Source: CAYRGG01 sp964423745
GTDB lineage: Bacteria; Pseudomonadota; Gammaproteobacteria; Competibacterales; Competibacteraceae
NCBI GenBank assembly: GCA_964423745.1
Contig: CAYRGG010000018.1
Span: forward strand, 9,116-73,115
DNA: 64,000 nt
Reading direction: 5' to 3'
The notes under the pieces were generated by a model. The model searched no databases and had not been told where the DNA came from. It saw only the letters and a list, made by a program, of their open reading frames with translations. This document shows, in pieces, positions 52,756 to 62,081 of the stretch; position 1 is the stretch's first letter; the number at the start of each line of letters is the position of its first letter. The translations under genes and the position numbers were made by a program.

Positions 52756-55005
52756 ATGAATAAGTGGGCTATTCGCGTAGGGGCGTTTTTTACATTCATA
52801 GTACTGGTTGCATCCGGTCAGGGAGTTCAAGGTGCGCCATTGCCTTTCGTGGATCAGATGGAAAAAGCCCTGCAGAGCGATATCGGTGAACAAGACCCTA
52901 TTGCTCTACCTGAACCCGTTGCTTTAAAGGCAGACTGGTGGCGCTACTTTGAGGTCAGCGGGGCAACCTTGGAACAGCGTGTGCAAGCATTACTCAGCCG
53001 TTTGGATACCTTGCCCGCTGAACTCTCAGTAGAGACCCAAGCGGCCGCACGTCCCCGGATTAGCGTTATCCGTCTTAATTTACAGGCCCTCCCTCGAGCA
53101 AAGTCACAGCCCACCCCAGAACTACCTCCACCCAACACGTATCGACAAAACTATACCCTCTCCCAGTTTTTGACCATCGCTGAACGTTTGCGCAATCTCC
53201 AGAACGAACTTCGGGAAGATCGTGATGACATAGCCACCGCGGAACGAGCCATTAGAATTAAAAGTCGTCGTGTGGACACCTTAATGGCTGCCTATTTAGG
53301 ACTCTCTGCCAGCGATCCTGCTCGGCTTTTACAGGGATTAGAAATTATCGCTGAGCGTTCGGCCATCGCCGTTGCCTATGAACGTATGCGAGTCCGCAAG
53401 GCTGAATTGGCAGCCAATGAAATTATCGTTAAGCAATTGATCGATGAGCAACAAATTGCTACGCAACGCCTAGTGGCGGAACGGAGTGATTTATATGCCT
53501 TGGAACAGGCTATTGAGCAAGCTCAGGAACGCTTGCGGGAAGCGGAAGCGCGTTCCATTAATGAACAGTCTAGGGCCTTGAATGTGGTGGGTGAGAGTCC
53601 TGAAGATAGAGCCACTGAACGGAATCGGCAGCAGCGGGTGGTGCAAGCCTCAGTAGACGAGGCGATTGCCCGGGTGCGGGTGTTGCGCTTGCAAGCGGAA
53701 AGGCAACTGGTTTCTTTGATCGCGCCCGACACAGAGGTGGACGGCAGAACCTTACGCCGACGGCTGGAGGGATGGGAGTCACGACTCAGTGAGATTCGCC
53801 GGCAGGTGTATACCTGGACAGTTCGCAGTGACCGAGAACGCCAACGCGCTGGTGATTCAGTGGCGGTGGCGCCCATGGAAACCCCGGTGCTTACCTCAGT
53901 GGCGTTGATTAACGAAGAACGCCTACGGGTTGCGCAAGACACGCTGGTAGCCTTACAGCGGTTGGACGATGAACTGACTCAAGTGGATTTGATCGTTCGA
54001 CTGGTAGACGAAAAATTAATTCGTCGGGAAGGTGGATTGGGGAACTGGTGGTTACATTTGGAGTACGCCTTTACGCAAGCCTGGGATAAAAGCGCAGCTT
54101 GGATCACCACGAGTCTTTTTAAAATTGGAGAAGCACCTGTCACCACATTGGGTTTGTTGCGGGTCATTGTGATATTAACGGTCGCTTGGTGGTTATCCTA
54201 TGGGTTTCGTAAAGCCCTCGATCGGCTTGGCCAACGTCGCGAAGATTTGGATTGTTCAGCCCTTTATACCGTAGGACGCCTTTCCCATTACGTCCTCATT
54301 ATCATCGGGTTTATTGTCGGTCTGGCGTCCATCGGCGTGGATTTTACCAATTTTGCCCTGGTGGCTGGCGCTATTGCTATAGGCATCGGTTTCGGGTTGC
54401 AATCTATCGTCAACAATTTTGTCTCGGGGCTTATTTTATTATTTGAGCGTAGTCTAAAAGTGGGCGACTTCGTAGAACTGGCCACGGGAACCGCTGGAGA
54501 AGTGCGGGAAATCAATGTGCGAAGCACCTTGATCAACACTAATGACAATGTGGATATCGTTGTCCCCAACTCAGAATTTATGAATACCCAGGTCATCAAC
54601 TGGACCCTTTCCGAAGGGTACTGTCGTATACATTTGCCTTTTCGGATTGCCTATGGCACCGACAAGGAAAAGGTTCGTCAAGCCGGTCTAGAGGCGGCTG
54701 AAAAATTACCCCATACGTTACGGGGGGTGCCGGGTAAAAGTCCGGGTGTTTGGTTGGTGCGGTTCGGGGAAAGCTGTCTTGAATTCGAATTGGTGGTATG
54801 GCTAACTCCACGGGCCGTTAAAAGACCCGGCGCCGTGCAAGCGGCTTATATGTGGGAAATCGACTCGGCGCTACGCCGCCACAATATTCAGGTGCCGTTT
54901 CCGCAACGGGATTTACATTTGCGATCCGGTTTTAGGGAGTTGATGGAAACCGATGAGTATCAACCAGAAGCAGCCAAGTTAGGAGTGGTTTTAGAAAAAC
55001 CCTAA
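52756..55005 (+). CDS. MscS-type mechanosensitive channel (MscK-like)
   Basis: 749 residues from the ATG at 52756; a GTG 6 nt earlier is possible. A signal peptide is followed by a coiled coil at about 125-290 (Gln/Glu/Arg-rich), then membrane helices from about 470, ending in the MscS core ALVAGAIAIGIGFGLQSIVNNFVSGLILLFERSLKVGDFVEL (TM3 and pore region) and the cytosolic cage domain. Large MscS family members (MscK, YbdG group) release solutes on osmotic downshock. It is convergent with the two-component genes. Confidence 0.9.
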   Translation: MNKWAIRVGAFFTFIVLVASGQGVQGAPLPFVDQMEKALQSDIGEQDPIALPEPVALKADWWRYFEVSGATLEQRVQALLSRLDTLPAELSVETQAAARPRISVIRLNLQALPRAKSQPTPELPPPNTYRQNYTLSQFLTIAERLRNLQNELREDRDDIATAERAIRIKSRRVDTLMAAYLGLSASDPARLLQGLEIIAERSAIAVAYERMRVRKAELAANEIIVKQLIDEQQIATQRLVAERSDLYALEQAIEQAQERLREAEARSINEQSRALNVVGESPEDRATERNRQQRVVQASVDEAIARVRVLRLQAERQLVSLIAPDTEVDGRTLRRRLEGWESRLSEIRRQVYTWTVRSDRERQRAGDSVAVAPMETPVLTSVALINEERLRVAQDTLVALQRLDDELTQVDLIVRLVDEKLIRREGGLGNWWLHLEYAFTQAWDKSAAWITTSLFKIGEAPVTTLGLLRVIVILTVAWWLSYGFRKALDRLGQRREDLDCSALYTVGRLSHYVLIIIGFIVGLASIGVDFTNFALVAGAIAIGIGFGLQSIVNNFVSGLILLFERSLKVGDFVELATGTAGEVREINVRSTLINTNDNVDIVVPNSEFMNTQVINWTLSEGYCRIHLPFRIAYGTDKEKVRQAGLEAAEKLPHTLRGVPGKSPGVWLVRFGESCLEFELVVWLTPRAVKRPGAVQAAYMWEIDSALRRHNIQVPFPQRDLHLRSGFRELMETDEYQPEAAKLGVVLEKP

Positions 55006-55040
55006 ACTTGAGTATATTTTGTCATAAGGCTATTTTATTT

Positions 55041-56486
55041 TTAGTCAGCCGGTGCATCTTCTTCGCTCTTACGCTGGCGCACTAACCGCTTGTTTAAGGC
55101 ATGGCGCGTCAAGCCTAACAAGCTTGCCGCGATGCCCTGATTGCCGTCGGCTCGGCGCAACGCCTCCTCAACCAAATAATGTTCTGCCTCTTTTAGGGTA
55201 GGCAACCGATCTTCGAACAATCTTCCTAGCTCTGCACTGGTGTTGTCCCAATCAAGCACGTCTTGCAATATCACATTCTGATCATAGCCCATGACTTCTT
55301 TAAAGCTTTTTAAAGACAAGGTGGCGCTTTGGTGGCGGGCAACCGCATCGTGAACCATGGCTTCTAGTTCCCTCACGTTACCCGGAAACGAATACGTCTT
55401 GAGCAAACTGTAAAGCTCGGTGGGAACCGCTGGAATAGGTTTCTCCAGGGCAGTAGCGGATTTTTCTAAGAAATGATTAAACAACAGCGCCAAGTCATCC
55501 TTGCGCTCCCGCAGTGCTGGGATATGGATATGATGGCCCCGTAACCGATAAAACAAATCTTTGCGAAAATGGCCATCGCGTATGAGTTGAGCGATGTCTC
55601 GATTGGTGGCGACAACTACCCGAGCATTGCTGTGTTTAGGTTGATCTGCGCCTAGGGGATAGTATTTTCGCTCTTGTAAAAGACGCAATAATTTGACCTG
55701 GGAACTTTCTCTAAGGTCGCCTATTTCATCGAGAAACAGCGTCCCATCCGCTGCGGAAGCTACGAGTCCATCCCGGGCTCGCTCTGCGCCGGTAAACGCA
55801 CCTCGTCTATGACCAAACAACGTATCGGTGAAAACCGCGTCGTCCAGACCTGCCACATCCACGGCGACGAATTTTGCCTTGGGTCTCGATAGATCATGAA
55901 CGGCTCTTGCAATGAGTTCTTTACCTGTCCCCGTTTCTCCCGTTATCAAGACAGGTTGTGTTGAAGCGCCAATGGCCTCCACATAACGAAAGATGTCTTG
56001 CATAGCACGGTTTTGGGTGATGATCTCCGCAAAAACCTCCGGTTTTTTCAGGGTACTGCTCAGCAAGCGTTCTTTGAGAGACGTGAGTTCACTGCGCAAA
56101 GCCCGCATTTCCACAGCCCGATTGATGGCCGTAATAAAGCGGTCCCTTTCCAGGGGTTTTACCAAATAGTCAAAAGCTCCTGTCTTCATGCAGGCAACGG
56201 CCGTGTCCAAGTCGTCGGTAGCCGTCAGAATGATGACTGGAATATCGGGATGGTCCACTGCCATCTGCTCTAATACCCTTTGTCCCGACAGATAAGGCAT
56301 ACTGAGATCCAACACCAATACAGCCGGTTCGTCTTTCGCTATGTGGGATAGGACATCACGGCTATCTTGGAGCGTCACCACTTGTTTGATACCTGCGGTA
56401 CGCAACGCGACGCTGGCGCTACGCAGAATTTGCGGATCGTCGTCCACCAACAAGACAGGCAGTTCTATGGCGTAGTTATCGGTCAC
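55041..56486 (-). CDS. NtrC-family sigma-54 response regulator
   Basis: 481 residues. Receiver domain with phosphorylation site D60 (VLDLSMPYLSG), AAA+ domain with Walker A GETGTGKE near 180, the sigma-54 contact loop GAFTGA near 240, and a Fis-type helix-turn-helix at the C-terminus (NQGIAASLLGLTRHALNKRL). It activates sigma-54 promoters after phosphorylation. The start is GTG at 56486. It lies 31 nt downstream of its cognate histidine kinase gene. Confidence 0.93.
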   Translation of the reverse strand: MTDNYAIELPVLLVDDDPQILRSASVALRTAGIKQVVTLQDSRDVLSHIAKDEPAVLVLDLSMPYLSGQRVLEQMAVDHPDIPVIILTATDDLDTAVACMKTGAFDYLVKPLERDRFITAINRAVEMRALRSELTSLKERLLSSTLKKPEVFAEIITQNRAMQDIFRYVEAIGASTQPVLITGETGTGKELIARAVHDLSRPKAKFVAVDVAGLDDAVFTDTLFGHRRGAFTGAERARDGLVASAADGTLFLDEIGDLRESSQVKLLRLLQERKYYPLGADQPKHSNARVVVATNRDIAQLIRDGHFRKDLFYRLRGHHIHIPALRERKDDLALLFNHFLEKSATALEKPIPAVPTELYSLLKTYSFPGNVRELEAMVHDAVARHQSATLSLKSFKEVMGYDQNVILQDVLDWDNTSAELGRLFEDRLPTLKEAEHYLVEEALRRADGNQGIAASLLGLTRHALNKRLVRQRKSEEDAPAD

Positions 56487-56517
56487 AAGTGATTACCTAA
56501 TGAGCAAACATCTACAT

Positions 56518-59412
56518 TCACCCAACACTATGGAAATCCGCCGGTGCGGGATCATGATGAGGGTAGTGAATACTTGAGATCAAAGGTAGCTTCACTTGGG
56601 CCACCGTTCCCTGACCAGGTTTTGAGCTAAACGATAAAGCGCCACCATGAGCCATGATGAGTTTGTAGGTGATAAATAAACCTAATCCCGTACCGCCTTG
56701 ATCCTGCTTGGTGGTAAAAAACGGTTCAAGGATCCGCTCTAAATGGTCTGGTGAAATGCCAGTGCCTTCGTCTTCCACCTTAAGTTTCACCCTATTGGTT
56801 GCCCAGTCCGAGCGGGTGCTTAAACGAATACCTCGGCTACCATCGGGTAAGGCATCCAAGGCATTGAGCACCAGATTGACAATGACCTGTTCAATTTGTT
56901 GAGGATTGCCTACCAACAAAGGTAAATCTTGTTCCAGATCAAGCTGTAACCGTTGGGTTTTCTTTTTGATGGCGTGACTCAGCAAATCCAACGCCTTTTT
57001 TATCAGATCATTTAGGTTAAATGATGTGGGTAAGATATTGTCGCTGGGCCGCGCGAAATCTCTCAATTCGGCGACAATTTTTTGGATTCTCGCCGTACCG
57101 TCGCTAATATCCTGCAGCAACATGGGAAAGGTCTCTCGTAGTTCTTTGTAAGGAATATTTCCCACCCAAAGGTTTTCTTCCTCATCCAGTCGGTCATCTA
57201 AAAGATCAACTAGATTCCCCCAGGTATTTAGTAAAGACTGGGCATTCATTTGCATCATTTGATTGGGATTATTGATTTCATGGGCGACACCCGACACCAG
57301 AATGCCTATCGCCGCCATCTTATCCGCCTGAACAAGTTGTAACTCCTGGCGTCGCATCTGGTTTTCCAGACGTTTACGGTCAGTGATGTCGCGGCATATG
57401 CTTTGAATAAGGGTTTTACCGTCGATTTCGATAATGTGACTACTCACTAACATGTCGCGAAGGTCTCCTCCTTTAGTACGGTGTTTTGTTTCAAAGTTAT
57501 CGGAGCCAGCCGCGGTAATTTTCTCTATATGTCGAGTGACTTCTTCGGAAGTTTCAAGCGCTTCAATAGCGGCAACGTTGAGTTTTGCGAGTTCTTCACG
57601 GGTGTAACCGAGGGTTTCGTAAGCTTTGTCGTTAAAGTCCACAATGGCGGCTGTTTTTAGATCGATTAATAAAATGGAGTCTGGCGCCTGGTCAAACAGA
57701 ATGCGGTAACGGGTTTCAGAAGCCCGTAAGGCTGCTTCGGCTTGTTTGCGTTCGCTAATATCGCGGACAATAGCGTCTAGGAAATTTTTGCCTTGAATTT
57801 TTATAGATCGACCATTTACCTCCACGGGAAACGTGCTGCCATCCTTGCGCCGATGGATAGTTTCAAAGTGCATACCACCTTCACGCTTAATGCGGTGTAG
57901 TTGCTCATCGACAGTGCCTAGGGTTTCAGGCGCTCTTAAGTCTTTGATAGTAAGTTGTAAAAATTCATGACGAGGATACCCATAGGTCGAGATGGCCCTT
58001 TCATTGGCTTCCAGAATATGACTGGACTCATCCATCAACATGACAATGTCATTGCCGTATTTGGCAAGATAATCAAAATGCTGCACCAGGGCTTGCCGGT
58101 CCAGTTGCTGACGGTAGTGATCCGCCAAGAACTGAGCGCGTCGCTGTTGCCACCATAGGCTAAGTCCGATGCCTGCGCCAATTATTAATAGACCCACCAA
58201 CAATGCCATCAGTCTGGCAAGGGTGTTGAGAGAGGTATAGACTTCTTGCGCATCCACTTTGGCCACCAGGAACCAGGCTGAATTGGGCACAGAGCGCACC
58301 ACAGCCAGCACGGGAACCTGACGGTAATCTAGCCCTGCCACAAAACCCTCTTGACCGCGAGTCGCCATGGCCGCAGGCAGTTGCTTTGCCCTAAGGGGTA
58401 AGCGATATGTCAAGGCCGTGTCCTTGCGATGACGCAGTTCATTGAGAAAAACAATCGCGTCTCCTTCCTGGCGCACGATGAGAATCTCAGCACTGTCGCT
58501 GGGTGTCGGCCACGATTGCATTAACGGGAATAGATACTGTTGTGGATCGATTTGAAAATAGATAGCGCCGATAGGTTGTTGATCCGGGGAATCTACTGGA
58601 TTAAGGGGGGCAACCACATCAATGACAGGTTTTGCTGGCGTCGCCTCGCCATGTTGATAAAGATCGGAGATTTCGATTTGGTTTGTGTTGAAAGCGCGTC
58701 GAGCGAGGGTTTGCACGTCATTGTCGAGGGCATTGTCGTCGGTGCTTAACCGAACTTGTCCCTGCTTGTCCAACAAGGCAACGACTGCATAATCATAGGC
58801 TTTTTTAAGGGCGCTCAGTCGATAGTGTAATAATTCTGCTGTCCGGCTATCGCCAGGTGCGCCAGCCGTCAACCAGCGTCCGGCCTCTCGAGCAAAAAAA
58901 GGATCGCTGGCGAAGGCCCTGGCATCGTGTTGGCGCTCTAGTAACCAATGGGCAATCTGCTGAGTTTTCGTGTCGGCAATAGTGGACAGTTCATTCCGTT
59001 GCTCTTGCCGCAATACGGATTTTTGGTGAAGATAGCCTAAATAGCCAGACCCAGAAATGGCGCCTGCTAAGATAACAAAGATCAAAATGGGTATGCGAAC
59101 ATCCTGCCAAAAGGATGGAAAAACAGGCGCTGTTTGGGTATTCGAGGGGTCAGCACTATTAGCAAGGGGCTGTTGTTTAGCCGTGACGGCATTTAGGGTA
59201 CGGTTAATGAGGATAAATAGCAGAAGGGCAGTGGTGCCGATAAAAAGAAAACCCTTATAAAACTGAATCGTAGCGAGTTGTTGGGAATTCTCGGCAATCA
59301 GGTAAACCAGGGTATCGGAAGCGAAGATCCAAAGGCCCGCCAGCAAAGCATAAAGGCCACTAATCCAAGCAGCCGTTATCCTACCTTTGGTATGCTGAGT
59401 CAATCTAGCCAT
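56518..59412 (-). CDS. PAS-domain sensor histidine kinase
   Basis: 964 residues. Three membrane helices in the first 125, an extracytoplasmic sensor domain (about 125-395, Cache-like), a helix near 400-425, two PAS domains (about 440-560 and 565-685), and a HisKA site at H711 (GVAHEINNPNQ) with the GHKL ATPase (NLVLNALDALPDGS, GGTGLGLFITYKLIMAHGG). It is the kinase partner of the NtrC-type regulator immediately downstream. The ligand is unknown. Confidence 0.92.
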   Translation of the reverse strand: MARLTQHTKGRITAAWISGLYALLAGLWIFASDTLVYLIAENSQQLATIQFYKGFLFIGTTALLLFILINRTLNAVTAKQQPLANSADPSNTQTAPVFPSFWQDVRIPILIFVILAGAISGSGYLGYLHQKSVLRQEQRNELSTIADTKTQQIAHWLLERQHDARAFASDPFFAREAGRWLTAGAPGDSRTAELLHYRLSALKKAYDYAVVALLDKQGQVRLSTDDNALDNDVQTLARRAFNTNQIEISDLYQHGEATPAKPVIDVVAPLNPVDSPDQQPIGAIYFQIDPQQYLFPLMQSWPTPSDSAEILIVRQEGDAIVFLNELRHRKDTALTYRLPLRAKQLPAAMATRGQEGFVAGLDYRQVPVLAVVRSVPNSAWFLVAKVDAQEVYTSLNTLARLMALLVGLLIIGAGIGLSLWWQQRRAQFLADHYRQQLDRQALVQHFDYLAKYGNDIVMLMDESSHILEANERAISTYGYPRHEFLQLTIKDLRAPETLGTVDEQLHRIKREGGMHFETIHRRKDGSTFPVEVNGRSIKIQGKNFLDAIVRDISERKQAEAALRASETRYRILFDQAPDSILLIDLKTAAIVDFNDKAYETLGYTREELAKLNVAAIEALETSEEVTRHIEKITAAGSDNFETKHRTKGGDLRDMLVSSHIIEIDGKTLIQSICRDITDRKRLENQMRRQELQLVQADKMAAIGILVSGVAHEINNPNQMMQMNAQSLLNTWGNLVDLLDDRLDEEENLWVGNIPYKELRETFPMLLQDISDGTARIQKIVAELRDFARPSDNILPTSFNLNDLIKKALDLLSHAIKKKTQRLQLDLEQDLPLLVGNPQQIEQVIVNLVLNALDALPDGSRGIRLSTRSDWATNRVKLKVEDEGTGISPDHLERILEPFFTTKQDQGGTGLGLFITYKLIMAHGGALSFSSKPGQGTVAQVKLPLISSIHYPHHDPAPADFHSVG

Positions 59413-59626
59413 GCTTTTTGAGAGAAGTGTACCTGCTGGATAGATTATGAAACGGTTTTTTCCTCGTAACCAAAGTCGAAGTGATAACCGCCCAGTTAGG
59501 CGGACTCAGCCCCAAAAACGCTAATCCTTATTTACAAGTGATTATTATAAAGGAAACCCACCCGGTGTTGCAGTGTGGTTGCTTTAGTATTGTGTAAAAT
59601 ACGTAGTTACCGAGATCGGCTATTTA

Positions 59627-60085
59627 TTACATATCTAATATCCCCAGCCTACTTCTTGCCAATTGATGTTGTTCTTGTTTTTCCATATCTAAAAGATTTT
59701 GAAAGACTTCTTTGACTTCGCTAATGGCTGATGAATGGTCGATCATTTCTTTGTAAAGTTCGATAAGACAGTTATCTAAACGCATGGCCAAGTTGACTAT
59801 CTCGTCTACCGAGAGATTGGGTTCGATATCAATGTTGTTGATGGGTTCTAACAACGCTTGGTCAGGCACATATTGAAACCAAGTATTTAATATTTTTTCA
59901 GAGGTTTCTTGTTCGTAGTCTGCCAGGCTTTTGGCAAGATGGTTTTCGTGTCGGCTCAGGTAATCTAATAGTAATTTAAGCCGTTCTTGCTCTTCTTGAT
60001 CAGCGAGTTCACTGTAAAGGTTTCTCGCCTTTCTATGAAATTGTTTAACATAATCAAGTACGTCTCGGGTTGTTTCAAATCTCAT
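59627..60085 (-). CDS. Ferritin-like domain protein
   Basis: 152 residues, nearly all helical. Acidic and His residues fit the four-helix ferritin-like layout: a Glu in LYSELADQEEQE, DYLSRHENH, ELYKEM and the ExxH-like EKQEQHQLARS. It may bind a di-iron centre, as in rubrerythrin-like proteins, although the motifs are not perfect and the length is short. No rubredoxin domain. It lies upstream of the modE-like gene in divergent orientation. Function uncertain. Confidence 0.55.
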   Translation of the reverse strand: MRFETTRDVLDYVKQFHRKARNLYSELADQEEQERLKLLLDYLSRHENHLAKSLADYEQETSEKILNTWFQYVPDQALLEPINNIDIEPNLSVDEIVNLAMRLDNCLIELYKEMIDHSSAISEVKEVFQNLLDMEKQEQHQLARSRLGILDM

Positions 60086-60289
60086 ATTAAATTCCTTCAG
60101 GTCGTGACATACAGCGTGACGGAATAGGGATAGTAAATTTCTTAAAAGTTAGCATGAAACAGCCGTCTGTTTGCCGCGTTTTCTAGGATACACCTATAAT
60201 TAAATAACTGGGCATGGAACGTGAAAATCCATTACGAAAATCGATGCCATTTTTTTCATTTGCAGCTACTTTGATAATACTTGTCACCA

Positions 60290-60679
60290 ATGACCCAATT
60301 TCGCTTGCGTATCGATTTTGGACCCGCTAAAACCCGCTCCCTGGGGCCTGGGAAAATACAGCTTCTAGAACGCATCAGCGAGCTGGGTTCTATCGCTGCC
60401 GCGGCCCGTTCCATGGGTATGGCCTATCGACGCGCTTGGTTGTTGGTGGATAGCATGAACCACTGTTTTCGTACGCCCGTGTTACTCACCCGCAAAGGCG
60501 GCAAAGCCCAAGGCGGCGCTTATTTGACCCCGTTTGGCGAAGCGTTGATTGTCCGTTATCGAGCCATGGAAGCGAAAACCCACGCTGTTTTAAGCCAACA
60601 TATTGAAGCGTTGGAGCAGGAGTTGGCCAGCGAAATCCATACCCAAGACTTACACACAAAGGACTTGCGTAGCTCGTGA
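60290..60679 (+). CDS. modE: ModE-type molybdate regulator, HTH domain only
   Basis: 129 residues from the ATG at 60290; TTG 9 nt upstream is possible. The LysR-like winged helix of ModE is recognised from GPGKIQLLERISELGSIAAAARSMGMAYRRAWLLVDSMN and GGKAQGGAYLTPFGEALIVRYR. The C-terminal molybdate-binding Mop/TOBE domain is missing, so it is the single-domain form known from other bacteria. The last 10 residues (DLHTKDLRSS) and stop codon are encoded by a dispersed repeat copy. It faces modC across that repeat. Confidence 0.82.
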   Translation: MTQFRLRIDFGPAKTRSLGPGKIQLLERISELGSIAAAARSMGMAYRRAWLLVDSMNHCFRTPVLLTRKGGKAQGGAYLTPFGEALIVRYRAMEAKTHAVLSQHIEALEQELASEIHTQDLHTKDLRSS

Positions 60680-60767
60680 AAGAGGTGTCCTCGGGGCCTA
60701 GACGGCCGTCGTCAAGCCCACAGGTATGTGTTCACGGCGTATTTCTGGAACGAGCTGTGTAAGTCCT
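60660..60767 (+). repeat. Dispersed inverted-repeat element, copy 4 (overlaps modE 3' end)
   Basis: A 108-bp element with arms AGGACTTGCGTAGCTCGT and ACGAGCTGTGTAAGTCCT, which differ from perfect complementarity at three positions, and the core GTGTTCACGGCGT. A partial extra arm, GACTTACAC, precedes it at 60647. The first 20 bp are coding for the modE-like protein and supply its stop. It ends 10 bp before the modC stop codon. Confidence 0.8.
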
Positions 60768-60777
60768 AACAAAGCCA

Positions 60778-61905
60778 CTATAGCAACCCTGTCAGATAAG
60801 GTGAGTCGTGGTTAGCGGGTAGCCCAAGACTGTGCCGATCCATGGCTACGCTTTTAATCAACGCATATACATTATCGCCAGGTTGTAGCCCCAGTTCGTC
60901 AACGGTTAGCCGCATGACGCGAGCTTTTAAGTCAACGCCATTGGCATCCAAATGAACCTCCGCAAAAGAACCCGTTTCTATGCTGATCTCGACAATCCGT
61001 GCTGGAATTTGGTTGCGGATACTGACCTCTTGCAAGGGTTGCTTGGCAAGGGTTACGTCCCGTGCTCGGATCCGTGCTCGGATAGCCTCGCCGGGTATAT
61101 GGTCCACCTGGGGTACTTGTAAATGACCACCCGCAAACGCTAGGGTAGTAACACTATAATCATCATTATGACTGATAACCTGAGCTTCGATGACGGCCCC
61201 GGCTTCATAGCGCCCTGTGAGGGGGTGCAGATCAAGGCGACTCATCAGCTGTTGTGCTGAACCCATGGCGGCTACCCGTCCATCGGAGATCAACACTAAC
61301 GTGTTAGCTAGGCGGGTAATTTCCTCTAACGCATGACTGACATAAACGGTGGGCAGGCGCAATTCATCCCGCAGACGTTCAATGTAGGGAAGGATTTCTC
61401 CTTTACGAGCTGCGTCCAACGACGCCAACGGTTCGTCCAATAGCAGTAACTGGGGACTGGCCAGCAGGGCGCGGCCGATGGCAACACGCTGTCTTTCCCC
61501 TCCTGAGAGCATTCCAGGCCGACGCCCTAACAAGTCCTCGATACCCAATAAATCCACCACCTGCTGGAAGGCGGCATAGCGCTCAGCGCGGGGGGTGAAC
61601 CAATGTCCGTAGAGAAGATTCTGACGCACATTGAGATGAGGAAATAAGCGGGCGTCTTGAAACACATAGCCAAGGCGTCGCTGGCGGGTGGGGATATTAA
61701 TACCCCGTTGACCATCGAACAGCACTTGGCCGTTGACGACGATACGACCACGCTCTGGACGCAGCAATCCGCTGATCATTCTAATGAGTGAGCTCTTACC
61801 AGCACCGGAGCGGCCAAACAACGCCGTTATCCCCCCATCGCTGGCAAATTGCGCATCCACTTGAAAGTGACCAAGACGCCGTTGTATGTCGATTTCTAGA
61901 CTCAT
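60778..61905 (-). CDS. modC: Molybdate ABC transporter ATP-binding protein ModC
   Basis: 375 residues from the ATG at 61905; a TTG 21 nt earlier extends it but has no better ribosome-binding site. Walker A GRSGAGKSS, signature LSGGERQRVAIGRALL, Walker B LLLLDEPLASLD. A C-terminal TOBE/Mop domain (about 290-370) probably senses molybdate. It powers ModB. It is the last gene of modABC, separated from modB by a repeat element. Confidence 0.93.
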   Translation of the reverse strand: MSLEIDIQRRLGHFQVDAQFASDGGITALFGRSGAGKSSLIRMISGLLRPERGRIVVNGQVLFDGQRGINIPTRQRRLGYVFQDARLFPHLNVRQNLLYGHWFTPRAERYAAFQQVVDLLGIEDLLGRRPGMLSGGERQRVAIGRALLASPQLLLLDEPLASLDAARKGEILPYIERLRDELRLPTVYVSHALEEITRLANTLVLISDGRVAAMGSAQQLMSRLDLHPLTGRYEAGAVIEAQVISHNDDYSVTTLAFAGGHLQVPQVDHIPGEAIRARIRARDVTLAKQPLQEVSIRNQIPARIVEISIETGSFAEVHLDANGVDLKARVMRLTVDELGLQPGDNVYALIKSVAMDRHSLGLPANHDSPYLTGLL

Positions 61906-61954
61906 ATTGGGTTTTGTGAAACTCAATTTAAATTAAGATGGAACTTTCACACAA

Positions 61955-62062
61955 AGGACTTGTGTCGCTCATAAAGAGGTGTCAGCGGCCTGGGTGGCCG
62001 TCGTCAAGCCTGCTGAGAGGGAGGTGTTCACGGCGTCTTCTGGAATGAGCTGCGCAAGTCCT
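61955..62062 (+). repeat. Dispersed inverted-repeat element, copy 5 (inside the mod operon)
   Basis: A 108-bp element with arms AGGACTTGTGTCGCTCAT and ATGAGCTGCGCAAGTCCT, an internal CGGCC/GGCCG stem, and core GGTGTTCACGGCGT. It fills most of the gap between modB and modC, with operon transcription running through its minus strand. Its nearest relative is copy 4, 1.3 kb away in the same orientation. Confidence 0.8.
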
Positions 62063-62081
62063 ATTAAAACTTTCTTGAAGG

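Noticed and set aside
59488..59503. CCGCC/GGCGG stem after the kinase gene
   Set aside because: Only 5 bp, without a T-run; too weak to call.
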